Assembly: GCF_003347635.1 (NCBI RefSeq)
Contig: NZ_QDFY01000004.1
Coordinates: forward strand, 310,001 to 374,000
Origin: Sphingosinicella terrae
Lineage (GTDB): Bacteria > Pseudomonadota > Alphaproteobacteria > Sphingomonadales > Sphingomonadaceae
Length of the DNA stretch: 64,000 bases
Direction: 5' to 3'
Shown here: in pieces, positions 39,324 to 50,107 of the stretch
Layout: each line of letters opens with the position of its first letter
How positions within the stretch are numbered: position 1 is the stretch's first letter
The notes under the pieces: generated by a model
Seen by the model: only the letters and a program-made list of their open reading frames with translations
The model's database searches: none
What the model was told of the DNA's origin: nothing
Program-made: the position numbers and the translations under genes

Positions 39324-40274
39324 ATGACCGGATCGGAGTCGAGCTGGCCGCCCTTGTCGGCGGCGCAGGACGGAGCGACGATCGCGACGCTGCACCGCTT
39401 CAGCCAGATCGTCGGCAAGGTGCCGACCGCCCTGCTACCCTGGCGCAACCACGGCTGGCACCTGACCCTGCACCTCACCCCGCGGGGTCTGCGGACGGAG
39501 CCGATCCATGATGCCAGCGGCACCTTCGAGCTGGCGCTTGACCTGATCGATCACCGTCTCGAGCTCGTCCAATCCAGCGGTCGACACGAGATCCCGTTGC
39601 GCGCGATGTCGGTGGCGGACTTTCACGCCAAAGTCATGGAGATGCTTGCCCAGGCGGGTCACTCCATCCGCATCCATGGCGCGCCCAACGAGCTTCCGGA
39701 CGCGACACCGTTCGATCGCGATTCGGAGATACGGCCCTATGAGCCGGCCAGCGCCGGCCGCCTGCACGCCGCCTTGCTCTCCGCCGACCGAGTGTTCCGC
39801 CTGTTCCGGAGCGGCTTCCTCGGCAAGGTCAGCCCGGTTCATTTCTTCTGGGGGAGCTTCGACCTTGCCGTCACGCGCTTCTCCGGTCGCCCGGCGCCCC
39901 TGCACCCCGGCGGCATTCCTCATCTTCCCGACGCGGTGACGCGCGAGGCCTACAGCCATGAAGTGTCGAGCGCCGGATTCTGGCCGGGTGGCGCCGGCGC
40001 GCCGGGCGAGCCGTTCTTCTATTCCTACGCCTACCCGGCCCCAGCCGGCTTCGCGGAGGCTGAAGTGGCCCCGGATCAGGCGCGCTTTGAGCCCGAGCTG
40101 GGCGAGTTCGTCCTCGATTATGCCGCGGTCCGGTCGGCGGCGGATCCCGATGCCGCTTTGCTCGATTTTCTGCGGAGCAGCTACGCCGCCGCCGCCGATA
40201 TCGGTGAATGGGACCGTGACGCGCTGGAATGTCCCATGGGGCAGCCGAGCCTGCCGCGCGAGGTCGGCCCCTAG
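39324..40274 (+). CDS. DUF5996 family protein
   Basis: A 316-residue protein of the DUF5996 family. Characteristic parts are WPPLSAAQDGATIATLHRFSQIVGK, LPWRNHGWHLTLHLTPRGL, GKVSPVHFFWGSFDLAVTRF, the REAYSHEVSSAGFWPGG block and EPFFYSYAYPAP. The function is unknown and no catalytic motif is evident. The stop TAG shares the palindrome CTAG (40271-40274) with the stop of the convergent regulator gene. Confidence 0.82.
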   Translation: MTGSESSWPPLSAAQDGATIATLHRFSQIVGKVPTALLPWRNHGWHLTLHLTPRGLRTEPIHDASGTFELALDLIDHRLELVQSSGRHEIPLRAMSVADFHAKVMEMLAQAGHSIRIHGAPNELPDATPFDRDSEIRPYEPASAGRLHAALLSADRVFRLFRSGFLGKVSPVHFFWGSFDLAVTRFSGRPAPLHPGGIPHLPDAVTREAYSHEVSSAGFWPGGAGAPGEPFFYSYAYPAPAGFAEAEVAPDQARFEPELGEFVLDYAAVRSAADPDAALLDFLRSSYAAAADIGEWDRDALECPMGQPSLPREVGP

Positions 40275-41698
40275 CCACCCAGGAACGGGTAAGGCGAGAT
40301 GGTCTTGCGCGACTCGTTCACGGTCAAAGTGCGGCCGGCGGGCGCCGCGGCGCGCTGGGGGCAGCGGATGCGCGGGCAGATGGCGCAGGCGGGGCCGATC
40401 GGCGTGACGAGCGGGTCGGCGAGGTCGAGCCCGTCGGCATAGGCGATGCGCCCCGCATGGCGGACGTCGCAGCCCAGGCCGATGGCGAGGGCGCTGTCCT
40501 CGCGAGGATCGAGCCGAACCGAGCGCTCGACGGTCCGCCCGATTGTGAAGAAGCGGGCGCCATCGGGCGTCTCGACGATCTGGGTAACGATGCGACCCGG
40601 CGTCTGGAAGGCGGCGTGGAGATTCCAGCGCGGACAGGTGCCGCCGAAGCGCGAGAAGGGAAAGCTCTCCCCGGCGAAGCGCTTGGAGATGTTTCCGGCC
40701 GCGTCCACCCGCAGCATGAAGAAGGGGATGCCACGCGCGCCGGTGCGGCCGAGCGTGGTCAGGCGATGCGCGACCTGCTCGACGCTGGCGCCGAACTCGG
40801 CGCACAACCGATCGATCTCGTAACGGTGACGCTCGGCGGCGGCGAGGAAGGCGGCATAAGGCATCAGAATGGCGCCGGCGGCATAATTGGCGAGGCTCAT
40901 ATGGAGCAGGTGTCGGGTCGGCGGATCCGGCGGCGCCGCCGATTCGATCATCCGCAGGAGGAGAGGCCGAAACTCCATCAGGGCAAGCTGATAGGCGATG
41001 GCGAAGGTGCGGCTCTCCGGTCGCAGCAGTGCCGAGAGCATCAGCCGCTTGCGATGCAGGTCGTAATGCTGGCTCGATCCGTCGAGCAGCTCGGGCGGAA
41101 CGATGCGGGCCTCGACGCCGAAGCCTTCCCGCAGCCGGCGTCGCAGGGGCTCGGCGATCGTCAGCGGATCGCCGAGCGCACCGGCCAGCGTCTCCGCGGC
41201 TTCCTCCAGATAGGGAAAGTGGTTGCGCTGCGCCTGGATGAAGTCGCGGACCCATGATTCCGGCGTCAGCGGCGACCGCGCCGGCGTGCCACTCTCGTCG
41301 CGGCCGGAATCGGCGGGCGGCCGGCGACGCATCTCGCTGACCGCGGCATAGAGTCGCGACACCGCATCGGCGACGGCAGGGGCATTGTCGGCGACTTCGA
41401 TGAGTTCGTAGCGGGGGACCCCGATGTCGGCGAACATCGGATCGGCGAAGATCTCGGCGAGCTGATCGGGGCCGGTGCCCTCCGCGCCCTCAGCGGCGAA
41501 GCTCTTGAGATCGACGTCATAGGCTTCGGCGAGGCGAAGCAGCACCTGCGCGGTCATTGGTCGCTGGTTGCGCTCGAGGTGATTGAGGTAGGAGGGAGAG
41601 ACGCCGATCTCTGCTGCCATCGCGCTTTGATTGAGGCCGAGCTCGCGTCTCAGCCGCCGCAGCCTTCCGCCGAGAAAGAGTTTCCGATCGCCCGGCAT
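40271..41698 (-). CDS. XRE-family regulator with ScfR/RamB-like C-terminal domains
   Basis: A 475-residue regulator. An N-terminal XRE helix-turn-helix ([20 protein letters not shown] through [18 protein letters not shown]) is followed by an IrrE/ImmA-like region ([28 protein letters not shown] and [14 protein letters not shown]) and a C-terminal domain with cysteines ([33 protein letters not shown]). This is the ScfR/MccR/RamB architecture; RamB represses isocitrate lyase in Corynebacterium, and relatives respond to short-chain acyl-CoA. It diverges from aceA over 118 bases, so it probably controls the glyoxylate shunt. Confidence 0.87.
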   Translation of the reverse strand: MPGDRKLFLGGRLRRLRRELGLNQSAMAAEIGVSPSYLNHLERNQRPMTAQVLLRLAEAYDVDLKSFAAEGAEGTGPDQLAEIFADPMFADIGVPRYELIEVADNAPAVADAVSRLYAAVSEMRRRPPADSGRDESGTPARSPLTPESWVRDFIQAQRNHFPYLEEAAETLAGALGDPLTIAEPLRRRLREGFGVEARIVPPELLDGSSQHYDLHRKRLMLSALLRPESRTFAIAYQLALMEFRPLLLRMIESAAPPDPPTRHLLHMSLANYAAGAILMPYAAFLAAAERHRYEIDRLCAEFGASVEQVAHRLTTLGRTGARGIPFFMLRVDAAGNISKRFAGESFPFSRFGGTCPRWNLHAAFQTPGRIVTQIVETPDGARFFTIGRTVERSVRLDPREDSALAIGLGCDVRHAGRIAYADGLDLADPLVTPIGPACAICPRIRCPQRAAAPAGRTLTVNESRKTISPYPFLGG

Positions 41699-41735
41699 TC
41701 AGTCATTCTGTCAAAGATTTACAACGGTCGCAAGA

Positions 41736-41749
41736 CTTGTCGTGACAAG
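41736..41749. promoter_or_regulatory. Operator-like inverted repeat, aceA intergenic region
   Basis: CTTGTC-GT-GACAAG (6-bp perfect arms) in the middle of the regulator/aceA intergenic region. It is a good candidate operator for the divergently encoded XRE regulator. Confidence 0.45.
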
Positions 41750-41771
41750 CCGACCCTTTTCGCTGGTGCGT

Positions 41772-41793
41772 TTGAACCCGTTCCGCGGTTCAA
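41772..41793. promoter_or_regulatory. Second inverted repeat, aceA leader
   Basis: TTGAACC (41772-41778) and GGTTCAA (41787-41793), perfect 7-bp arms with an 8-base spacer, 24 bases before the aceA start. It could be an operator or an mRNA hairpin near the ribosome site. Confidence 0.4.
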
Positions 41794-41816
41794 GGGGCGC
41801 GAAAGCGAGGTGCAGC

Positions 41817-43100
<1,284 letters not shown>

Positions 43101-43129
43101 GCCGGACATCGCAGAAGAGGAGAACCGAC

Positions 43130-43327
43130 ATGACCAGACTCTACTGGGTCGTCGGGGGGGAATATGAGGGTCCGGATTTTCGTGCCCTCGTTCCGGGGAC
43201 CGAAAAGATGGTGGGACCGTTCGAGGACGAGCGCAAGGCGCGCAACGAGTGGATCCGGCTGACTTACTGCCCCAGCACCAGCTCCGCTACCACCCGCTAC
43301 AGCATCGCCGCGGAGGCGCTGCACTGA
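43130..43327 (+). CDS. DUF4170 family small protein
   Basis: A 65-residue protein matching DUF4170: MTRLYWVVGGEYEGPDF, then VGPFEDERKARNEWIRLTYC and a C-terminal TRYSIAAEAL. GAGGAGAA lies 7 bases upstream of the ATG. It starts 29 bases after aceA and is surely cotranscribed with it before the terminator. The function is unknown; alphaproteobacterial members often sit beside central-carbon genes. Confidence 0.85.
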   Translation: MTRLYWVVGGEYEGPDFRALVPGTEKMVGPFEDERKARNEWIRLTYCPSTSSATTRYSIAAEALH

Positions 43328-43367
43328 GCGTGGCTGGAAGGCGACGTCCGAATTCGGAAACGACGAA

Positions 43368-43400
43368 CAAAAAAGGCGCCGGGATGACCGGCGCCTTTTT
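43368..43400. terminator. Bidirectional terminator between aceA operon and rplT
   Basis: GGCGCCGG (43375-43382) pairs with CCGGCGCC (43388-43395) around GATGA. Seven A residues flank it on the left and five T residues on the right, so it works on both strands for the convergent aceA-DUF4170 and rpmI-rplT units. Confidence 0.9.
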
Positions 43401-43421
43401 CGTGTCTGGAGGAAGCGCTTC

Positions 43422-43787
43422 TCAGGCCTGCTGGGGCAGAGCTCCGCGGGCCTGGGCGACGATCGCCTTGAACGCCTCGCCCTCGTGCATCGCGATATCG
43501 GCCAGGACCTTGCGGTCGAGGTCGACGCCGGCGAGCTTGAGGCCGTGCATGAATTGGCCGTAGGTCAGGCCCTCGGCGCGAACCGCGGCGTTGATGCGCT
43601 GGATCCACAGGGCGCGGAACGAGCGCTTCTTTACCTTGCGATCGCGATAGGCGTACTGGCCGGCCTTCTCGACCGCCTGACGGGCGATGCGGATCGTGTT
43701 CTTGCGACGGCCATAATAGCCCTTCGCCTGATCGAGGATCCGCTTGTGCTTGGCGCGGGTCGTGGTGCCGCGCTTGATGCGTGCCAT
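43422..43787 (-). CDS. rplT: 50S ribosomal protein L20
   Basis: A 121-residue L20, an early 23S rRNA-binding assembly protein. [37 protein letters not shown] and [20 protein letters not shown] are typical. It follows rpmI by 12 bases with AGGAGGATAT upstream. In E. coli L20 represses its own operon through the mRNA leader; a leader hairpin is present upstream of rpmI here. Confidence 0.97.
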   Translation of the reverse strand: MARIKRGTTTRAKHKRILDQAKGYYGRRKNTIRIARQAVEKAGQYAYRDRKVKKRSFRALWIQRINAAVRAEGLTYGQFMHGLKLAGVDLDRKVLADIAMHEGEAFKAIVAQARGALPQQA

Positions 43788-43799
43788 GCTATATCCTCC

Positions 43800-44003
43800 T
43801 TATCTCAGGCCGTAGGGCGCCCAGAGCTTCACCCGCGCCGTGTCGGCGTCGGCGAGCACTTCGGTGCCGCGATTCTGGCGGATATATTTGGCATTGTGGC
43901 TGATCAGGCGGTGGCGCTTGCCGGCGACGCCGTGCTTCACCTTGCCGGTGGCGGTGAGCTTGAAGCGCTTCTTGACGCCGCTCTTCGTCTTGAGCTTGGG
44001 CAT
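43800..44003 (-). CDS. rpmI: 50S ribosomal protein L35
   Basis: A 67-residue L35: [40 protein letters not shown]. The ATG at 44003 is preceded by GAAGGAG, better than the upstream in-frame ATG. First gene of rpmI-rplT. Unlike E. coli, this pair is not linked to infC, which lies 29 kb away. Confidence 0.96.
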   Translation of the reverse strand: MPKLKTKSGVKKRFKLTATGKVKHGVAGKRHRLISHNAKYIRQNRGTEVLADADTARVKLWAPYGLR

Positions 44004-44026
44004 TTCGTCTCCTTCGGGACTATCTT

Positions 44027-44062
44027 GAACGGCCACGGCAGCCCTGACGAGCCGGGCCGTTC
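44027..44062 (-). promoter_or_regulatory. Leader hairpin upstream of rpmI-rplT
   Basis: GAACGGCC (44027-44034) pairs with GGCCGTTC (44055-44062), then after one bulged base CGGC pairs with GCCG, giving 12 bp with an 11-base loop. It lies in the transcribed leader of rpmI-rplT, 24 bases before the rpmI start, where L20-responsive structures occur in other bacteria. Confidence 0.5.
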
Positions 44063-44092
44063 GATGTTTTCCAACAGGCTGGAAAGCAGGCG

Positions 44093-44121
44093 CCTATATG
44101 GGGAGCGGCCTGAAAAGACAA
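44093..44121 (-). promoter_or_regulatory. Promoter of rpmI-rplT
   Basis: On the minus strand TTGTCT (44121-44116) and TATAGG (44098-44093) are separated by exactly 17 bases. It predicts a leader of about 80-85 bases containing the hairpin at 44027-44062. Confidence 0.55.
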
Positions 44122-44175
44122 GGGAGTCGCTGCCGGCGACTGGCCGTGCGCCGGCTCGCAGCGTAAGCTCGGCCG

Positions 44176-45039
44176 ATGGAGCGCCGCATCCTTTCCCGTC
44201 GCGTCCATGACGACGGCGTCGACCGCTGGGAGATGATCGATGCCGCGCCGGCGCCGAGGCTCGGCGCGTTCGTCGATCGCTACAGCGACTATCGCGAAGC
44301 CACGACGAGCTTCACCGCCCGCCGCGAGCTCGCCGCCACGAGCGGCGTCCTCATCTATGTTTTGGGCGAGCCGCTCGAAGTCGTCGGTGCCGACGGACAG
44401 TCGGTGACGGTCTCCGACGGCGAGGCTTTCGTCGGCGGGATCGCGGACGCGACCTCGATCACCCGTGCCTATGGCGCGCAGGCCGGAATCCACGTCTTCC
44501 TGCCCCTGCGCAGCCTCGCGCTCGTTGCCGGGGTGCCGGTCTCAGAAATCGCGAATCGCGTCGTACCTTTGCGCGACCTGATCGGCGGCCCGGCGGACGA
44601 TCTCGGCGGCCGGCTGTGCGAGGCCAGTTCCCCGGAGACTCGCTTCGGGCTGCTCGACGAATTCATCGCGCGCCGATTCGCCGAAGGCGGGGCGCCGGAT
44701 CCGATGATCGATCACGCCTTGTGCCGGCTCGCCGGCGAATGCGCGCCGAGGGTAGAGCGGCTGGCGGATGAATATGGCTGGAGCCGCCGGCACTTCACCC
44801 GTCGCTTCTGCGACGCCGTCGGTCTTCCGCCCGACCGCTTCCGCCGGCTGGCGCGATTCGAGCACTTCGTCCGTCGGCTGACCGAGGCACCCGACGACAG
44901 CTTCGCCGGTCTCGCCGCTGAGTGTGGCTATGTCGACCAGGCCCATCTCCACCGCAACGTGCGGGACTTTGCCGCCATGACGCCGGGCGAGCTGAGGAAG
45001 CGGCTCATTCCCCATGGCGGCGGCGTTCGCGAGGACTGA
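44176..45039 (+). CDS. AraC-family transcriptional regulator
   Basis: A 287-residue regulator. The N-terminal half is a cupin-like sensor (DAAPAPRLGAFVDRYSDYREA, GVLIYVLGEPLEVV). The C-terminal double helix-turn-helix is clear: VERLADEYGWSRRHFTRRFC, then FEHFVRRLTEAPDDSFAGLA and ECGYVDQAHLHRNVRDFAAM with the final TPGELRKR. The effector is unknown. A VOC-fold gene follows 72 bases downstream, and may be its target. Confidence 0.85.
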   Translation: MERRILSRRVHDDGVDRWEMIDAAPAPRLGAFVDRYSDYREATTSFTARRELAATSGVLIYVLGEPLEVVGADGQSVTVSDGEAFVGGIADATSITRAYGAQAGIHVFLPLRSLALVAGVPVSEIANRVVPLRDLIGGPADDLGGRLCEASSPETRFGLLDEFIARRFAEGGAPDPMIDHALCRLAGECAPRVERLADEYGWSRRHFTRRFCDAVGLPPDRFRRLARFEHFVRRLTEAPDDSFAGLAAECGYVDQAHLHRNVRDFAAMTPGELRKRLIPHGGGVRED

Positions 45040-45111
45040 GGTCCCGATCATACAAGGCACTGGCCGGCGGCTGACCTATTCGTTCCGCGCCACTGTCCGA
45101 AGGAGCCTCTC

Positions 45112-45543
45112 ATGACCGTTCGATCCGCGATCATCCCTACCTTGCGCTACGAGGACGCGCCGGCCGCGATCGACTTCCTGTGCGCCGCCTTCGGCTTCGA
45201 GCGGCGTGCCGTCCATGCCGATCCCGAAGACCTGCGCACGATCCATCACGCCCAACTCGCCCTCGACGGCAACATGATCATGCTGAGCAGCGTGCGCGAA
45301 TCGCCTTATGCGTCGGCGGCGCCAATGCTGACCGCTCGGCAGGCCGGCGGCTGCACGATGGCAAGCTACATCGTCCTCGAGGACGTCGACGGCCATGCCG
45401 CACAGGCGAAGGCTGCGGGCGCCGACATCTTCATGCCTCCCGAAGACCAGGATTATGGCGGCCGAGTCTATTCCTGCCGCGATCCGGAGCGAAACGTGTG
45501 GAGCTTCGGCAGCTACGATCCGTGGGCGAAAGGATCAGGCTGA
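45112..45543 (+). CDS. VOC (glyoxalase/bleomycin-resistance fold) protein
   Basis: A 143-residue VOC-fold protein of the PhnB-like group: IIPTLRYEDAPAAIDFLCAA, FGFERRAVHADP, HAQLALDGNMIML, YIVLEDVDGHAAQAKAAGAD and the C-terminal CRDPERNVWSFGSYDPW. Relatives act on small electrophiles or bind antibiotics, and the substrate cannot be predicted. The ATG at 45112 follows GGAGCC. It converges on prs with an 17-base gap and may be controlled by the upstream AraC regulator. Confidence 0.82.
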   Translation: MTVRSAIIPTLRYEDAPAAIDFLCAAFGFERRAVHADPEDLRTIHHAQLALDGNMIMLSSVRESPYASAAPMLTARQAGGCTMASYIVLEDVDGHAAQAKAAGADIFMPPEDQDYGGRVYSCRDPERNVWSFGSYDPWAKGSG

Positions 45544-45560
45544 TCCGCCGCTCGGCTCGT

Positions 45561-46496
<936 letters not shown>

Positions 46497-46597
46497 TGTG
46501 GGAACCCTGGCGGCGATCGGCTGGGCCCCTCTTAGGCCGGCGAGGCACGAAGGCAAGAGCGTTGCCCGAAGCCCGGTGGGACAATAGAGCCGCCGCC

Positions 46598-47932
46598 ATG
46601 TCCGTCGTCACTCGCTTCGCCCCATCGCCGACCGGACGGCTCCACGTCGGAAATCTGCGCACCGCCATCCACAACTGGCTGTGGGCGCGCCGCAACGGCG
46701 GCCGGTTCATCCTGCGCATCGACGACACCGACCGAGAGCGCTCCAACGAAGCCCATGTCGACGCGATCCGGGACGATCTCGCCTGGCTCGGCCTCGATGT
46801 CGACGAGGTCCACCGGCAATCGGCGCGCTTCGATCGCTACGAGGCGGCGCTCGAGCGGCTGGCGGCGGACGGGCGAGCTTATCGGGCCTATGAGACGGCG
46901 CAGGAGCTGGAACTTAAGCGAAAGGTCCTGCTCGGCCGCGGCATGCCGCCCGTCTACGACCGGGCGGCGCTCGCGCTCGGCGAGGCCGAGCACCGGCGGC
47001 TGGAGGCGGAAGGACGTCGGCCGCACTGGCGCTTTCGGCTGGACCATGACCGGCCGATCGAATGGCAGGACCTCGTCCGGGGGCCGCAGCATCTCGACCC
47101 GGGCTTGCTCAGCGACCCCGTCATCCGCCGCGAGGATGGCAGCTGGCTCTACATGCTGCCGAGCGTCATCGACGACATCGACATGGCGGTATCCCATGTC
47201 GTTCGCGGTGAGGATCATGTCACCAATACCGGGCTGCAACTGCAGATGTTCGAAGCCCTGGGCGCGCGGCCGCCTGATTTCGCCCATGAGGCGCTTCTGG
47301 TCGGATCCGAGGGGAAATTGTCGAAGCGCCTCGGCTCGCTCGGAGTCGATGCGATGCGCGAGTCCGGCACCGAGCCGATCGCGCTGATGGCGAAGCTGGC
47401 GCGGATCGGCACGAGCCTTCCCGTCGATCCGGTGATCGATCCCACGCCCCTGATCGAGAGCTTCGACTTCGCGACCTTCGGCCGCGCGCCTGCGCGATTC
47501 GATCTCGACGAGCTCGAATCCCTCAATGCCCGAATCGTCCACCTTCTCCCATGGGAACGGGTCCGAGAGCGGCTGCCCGTCGGGATGGGGGCGGCCGACT
47601 GGGAGGCGATCCGACCGAACCTGCGTCGCGTGGCCGATGCGGCCGACTGGTGGGACATCCTCCACGGCCATGTCGAGAAGGCCGCCCAGGAGGAAGACCG
47701 GCCCCTGCTCGTCGCCGCGGCCGAAGCGACGGCAGCGATCGACTGGGCGGATCCGCCCTGGCCGCAGCTCGTTTCGCGCCTCAAGTCGGAAACGGGCCGG
47801 ACCGGCAAGGCTCTCTTCCTGCCGCTCAGACGCGCGCTGACCGGCCGCGACAGCGGCCCGGAAATGGCGGCCTTGCTGCCGCTGATCGGCCGCGAGGAGA
47901 CGATCGCCCGCTTCCGCGCCGCCGCCGGCTGA
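46598..47932 (+). CDS. gltX: Glutamyl-tRNA synthetase
   Basis: A 444-residue class I GluRS. The ATP-binding motif reads [17 protein letters not shown] (HVGN in place of HIGH) and the second motif is [13 protein letters not shown] (KLSKR). [34 protein letters not shown] and the C-terminal helical anticodon domain are normal. Alphaproteobacteria usually carry two GluRS paralogues with different tRNA-Glu/Gln specificities; HVGN-type is one of them. Which tRNA it prefers cannot be decided here. The first ATG matching homologues is 46598. Confidence 0.92.
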   Translation: MSVVTRFAPSPTGRLHVGNLRTAIHNWLWARRNGGRFILRIDDTDRERSNEAHVDAIRDDLAWLGLDVDEVHRQSARFDRYEAALERLAADGRAYRAYETAQELELKRKVLLGRGMPPVYDRAALALGEAEHRRLEAEGRRPHWRFRLDHDRPIEWQDLVRGPQHLDPGLLSDPVIRREDGSWLYMLPSVIDDIDMAVSHVVRGEDHVTNTGLQLQMFEALGARPPDFAHEALLVGSEGKLSKRLGSLGVDAMRESGTEPIALMAKLARIGTSLPVDPVIDPTPLIESFDFATFGRAPARFDLDELESLNARIVHLLPWERVRERLPVGMGAADWEAIRPNLRRVADAADWWDILHGHVEKAAQEEDRPLLVAAAEATAAIDWADPPWPQLVSRLKSETGRTGKALFLPLRRALTGRDSGPEMAALLPLIGREETIARFRAAAG

Positions 47933-47966
47933 CTCCAGCCGAGCGGGTCCCGATCTACTCGCCGAA

Positions 47967-47983
47967 ATGGTATGGTATAACAT
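47967..47983. promoter_or_regulatory. Zur-like box upstream of the TonB-family gene
   Basis: ATGGTAT-GGT-ATAACAT, a 7-bp inverted repeat (6 of 7 matching) around a 3-base centre. It resembles the proteobacterial Zur box ATGTTAT-AnT-ATAACAT. It ends about 70 bases before the start of the TonB-like gene. A further palindrome, TGATG-TTGTAT-CATCA (47988-48003), follows. Confidence 0.45.
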
Positions 47984-48055
47984 GGTGTGATGTTGTATCA
48001 TCATTGCACCCGGCCGAGACCGGGGCCTCGCGGGGAGGCAGTGAGGAGAGGAGTG

Positions 48056-48727
48056 ATGACAGCAACAGGCGGATTTTACGAGCAACGCACGGTGCGGCCG
48101 AGCAGTCTCGCCGTGGTCATTGGACTGCATGCAGCGGCGCTGGCAGCGGTGATGCTGGCCAAGCCGACCATCTTCGTTCTTCCCGACGAGGGCCCGCTCA
48201 TCGCCACGAACATTCCGATCGACGATGATCCACCGCCCGTTCCGCCGCCTTCGCCGCGAATCGAACAGGTACAGGTGCAACCGCCCATCTCCAGGCCGAC
48301 GACGACCCCTACGGTCATCGACCTGCCGCCGCTGGGCCGGACGGTGGATGGGCCGCCGGTGCCGGCGCCTCCGTTGCCGGGTCCCGTCGGCACGGCGGGC
48401 ACGGCTTCCCTGGGCGAAGCGGCGCCGAGGCTAACGCCGTTGCGGATCGACGCCGAGTTCGACCCGCGCTTTGCCGACGCGCTGCAACCGCCTTATCCTG
48501 CATCAGAGCAGCGCGCGGAGCGTGAAGGCACCGTTCGGGTCCGGGTGACGATCGGCCCGGACGGCCGAGTGAAGGCCATTCAGCGCCTGGGCGCGACCAG
48601 CGATGCCTTCTGGGCAGCGACCGAGCGCCATGCGCGATCGCGCTGGCGCTTCCGGCCGGCGACCCTCGACGGCGTGCCGGTGGAGAGCACCAAGACCCTG
48701 ACGCTCCATTTCCGGCTGGAGGCCTGA
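48056..48727 (+). CDS. TonB-family energy transducer
   Basis: A 223-residue TonB-like protein. One N-terminal helix (SSLAVVIGLHAAALAAVMLA) anchors it in the inner membrane. A proline-rich spacer (DDDPPPVPPPSPRIEQVQVQ onward) spans the periplasm. The C-terminal domain (LQPPYPASEQRAEREGTVRV, VTIGPDGRVKAIQ, then a final W-R-F-R-P) is the TonB fold that contacts receptors. GAGGAGAGGAG gives the ATG at 48056. ExbB/ExbD are not adjacent. A Zur-like box upstream suggests metal control. Confidence 0.85.
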   Translation: MTATGGFYEQRTVRPSSLAVVIGLHAAALAAVMLAKPTIFVLPDEGPLIATNIPIDDDPPPVPPPSPRIEQVQVQPPISRPTTTPTVIDLPPLGRTVDGPPVPAPPLPGPVGTAGTASLGEAAPRLTPLRIDAEFDPRFADALQPPYPASEQRAEREGTVRVRVTIGPDGRVKAIQRLGATSDAFWAATERHARSRWRFRPATLDGVPVESTKTLTLHFRLEA

Positions 48728-48807
48728 TGCGAACTCCGGGCGGCAGCCTGACGGCGGTCGCCCGCCCGGGGGTGGCGGCAGGGGCAGGGGCGCATTATCT
48801 TGCCCCC

Positions 48808-49134
48808 ATGCCCCTGCCCCGACCCGCCCGACCGAGCGTCCTGTGGAACGACCTGCGCGCCTTCTGGCGCGAGCGGCCGCGGCATCAGTGGCTCGCCGGC
48901 ACGCTGGCGGTTGCCATCCCGATCGGGATCATCGTCGCCTTCTACCTCGACTCCAACACCAATCTTCGGCCTCGGGCCACGATCGTCTATGTCGACAGCT
49001 GGCGCGCCGATCGCAGCGACGACGCGATCAAGGCGAAGCAGAAGACCGATCTCGAGCAGCGGCGCGCCGCCGAGGCCGAACGGCAGCGCCAGTTCAAGCA
49101 GCTCGACGACCGGCTGAATCGGCTCGGCATTTGA
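48808..49134 (+). CDS. Hypothetical membrane protein upstream of ribD
   Basis: A 108-residue protein with a single transmembrane helix (WLAGTLAVAIPIGIIVAFYL) and a C-terminal charged coiled-coil segment (AKQKTDLEQRRAAEAERQRQ). It has IVYVDSWRADRSDDAIKAKQ after the helix, a pattern I associate with a small sphingomonad family near ribD. The start is uncertain: ATG 48808 fits the family, while an ATG at 48727 overlaps the TonB stop. The last base group overlaps the ribD TTG start. The function is unknown. Confidence 0.6.
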   Translation: MPLPRPARPSVLWNDLRAFWRERPRHQWLAGTLAVAIPIGIIVAFYLDSNTNLRPRATIVYVDSWRADRSDDAIKAKQKTDLEQRRAAEAERQRQFKQLDDRLNRLGI

Positions 49135-50099
49135 ACGATACGGATTGGATGGCGAGGGCGATCGCGCTTGGCGAGCGCGCGCGCGGTTCGACCGCACCCA
49201 ATCCCAATGTCGGCTGCGTCATCGTCAAGGACGGACAGGCGATCGGACAGGGCCACACGCAGCCAGGCGGCCGGCCCCATGCCGAGTCGGTTGCGCTTGC
49301 AGAGGCCGGCGAGGCGGCGCGCGGCGCCACGCTCTACGTGACGCTCGAGCCCTGCGCGCACGTAAGCGCGCGCGGCCCCGCCTGCGCCGATCTGATCGCC
49401 GCCGCGCGGCCTGCACGCGTGGTGATTGCGGCGGCCGATCCCGATCCGCGGACCAATGGGCAAGGCGTCGAACGGCTCCGCGCCGCCGGCATCGCGGTGG
49501 AGACCGAACTCTGCCGAGCAGAAGCGGAGCGATCCTTTGCCGGCTTCCTTGCCCGTCTCCGCCTCGGCCGGCCGCTGATCACGCTCAAGCTCGCCATGTC
49601 GATCGACGGCAAGATTGCGTTGCCGTCTGGCGAAAGCAAATGGATCACGGGCGAGGATGCCCGGGCGCATGTCCATGCCGAGCGGGCGCGAGCCGACATG
49701 ATCCTGGTCGGCCGCGGCACTTATCTCGCCGACCGGCCGCGGCTCGACGTCCGCCTGCCTGGCCTGGAGGGCCGATCGCCGCACCGCGCGCTGCTGACCC
49801 GCGGCGAAGCAGTCGAGGGTTGGACGCGCCTCGGCGCACCGGAAGAGGTGACGCGGCTTCATGACGTCAACGATCTCCTGGTCGAGGGCGGATCCGCCAC
49901 TGCCACCGCCTTTCTCGCCGCCGACCTCGTCGACCGCATGCTGATCTACCGCGCTCCGATCCTGATCGGCGAAGGGAAGTCCTCTGTCGGCTATGTCGGG
50001 CTCGACCGCATCGCCGACGCGCATCGACGCTGGACGCTGGTCGAGACCCGCGCGCTTGGCATCGATCGGCTCGAAGTCTACGAGCGGGTTCGAGACTGA
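49131..50099 (+). CDS. ribD: Bifunctional riboflavin biosynthesis deaminase/reductase
   Basis: A 322-residue RibD performing the second and third steps of riboflavin synthesis. The N-terminal CMP/dCMP-deaminase-like zinc domain has GGRPHAESVALAEAG and TLEPCAHVSARGPACADLI (HAE plus PCxxxxxxxxxC). The C-terminal reductase has LKLAMSIDGKIALPSGESKW, RADMILVGRGTYLADRP and the LLVEGGSATATAFL end. The TTG start at 49131 overlaps the previous stop. LNDTDWMARAIALGERARGS is the usual RibD N-terminus. Confidence 0.92.
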   Translation: MNDTDWMARAIALGERARGSTAPNPNVGCVIVKDGQAIGQGHTQPGGRPHAESVALAEAGEAARGATLYVTLEPCAHVSARGPACADLIAAARPARVVIAAADPDPRTNGQGVERLRAAGIAVETELCRAEAERSFAGFLARLRLGRPLITLKLAMSIDGKIALPSGESKWITGEDARAHVHAERARADMILVGRGTYLADRPRLDVRLPGLEGRSPHRALLTRGEAVEGWTRLGAPEEVTRLHDVNDLLVEGGSATATAFLAADLVDRMLIYRAPILIGEGKSSVGYVGLDRIADAHRRWTLVETRALGIDRLEVYERVRD

Positions 50100-50107
50100 G
50101 GGGACGC

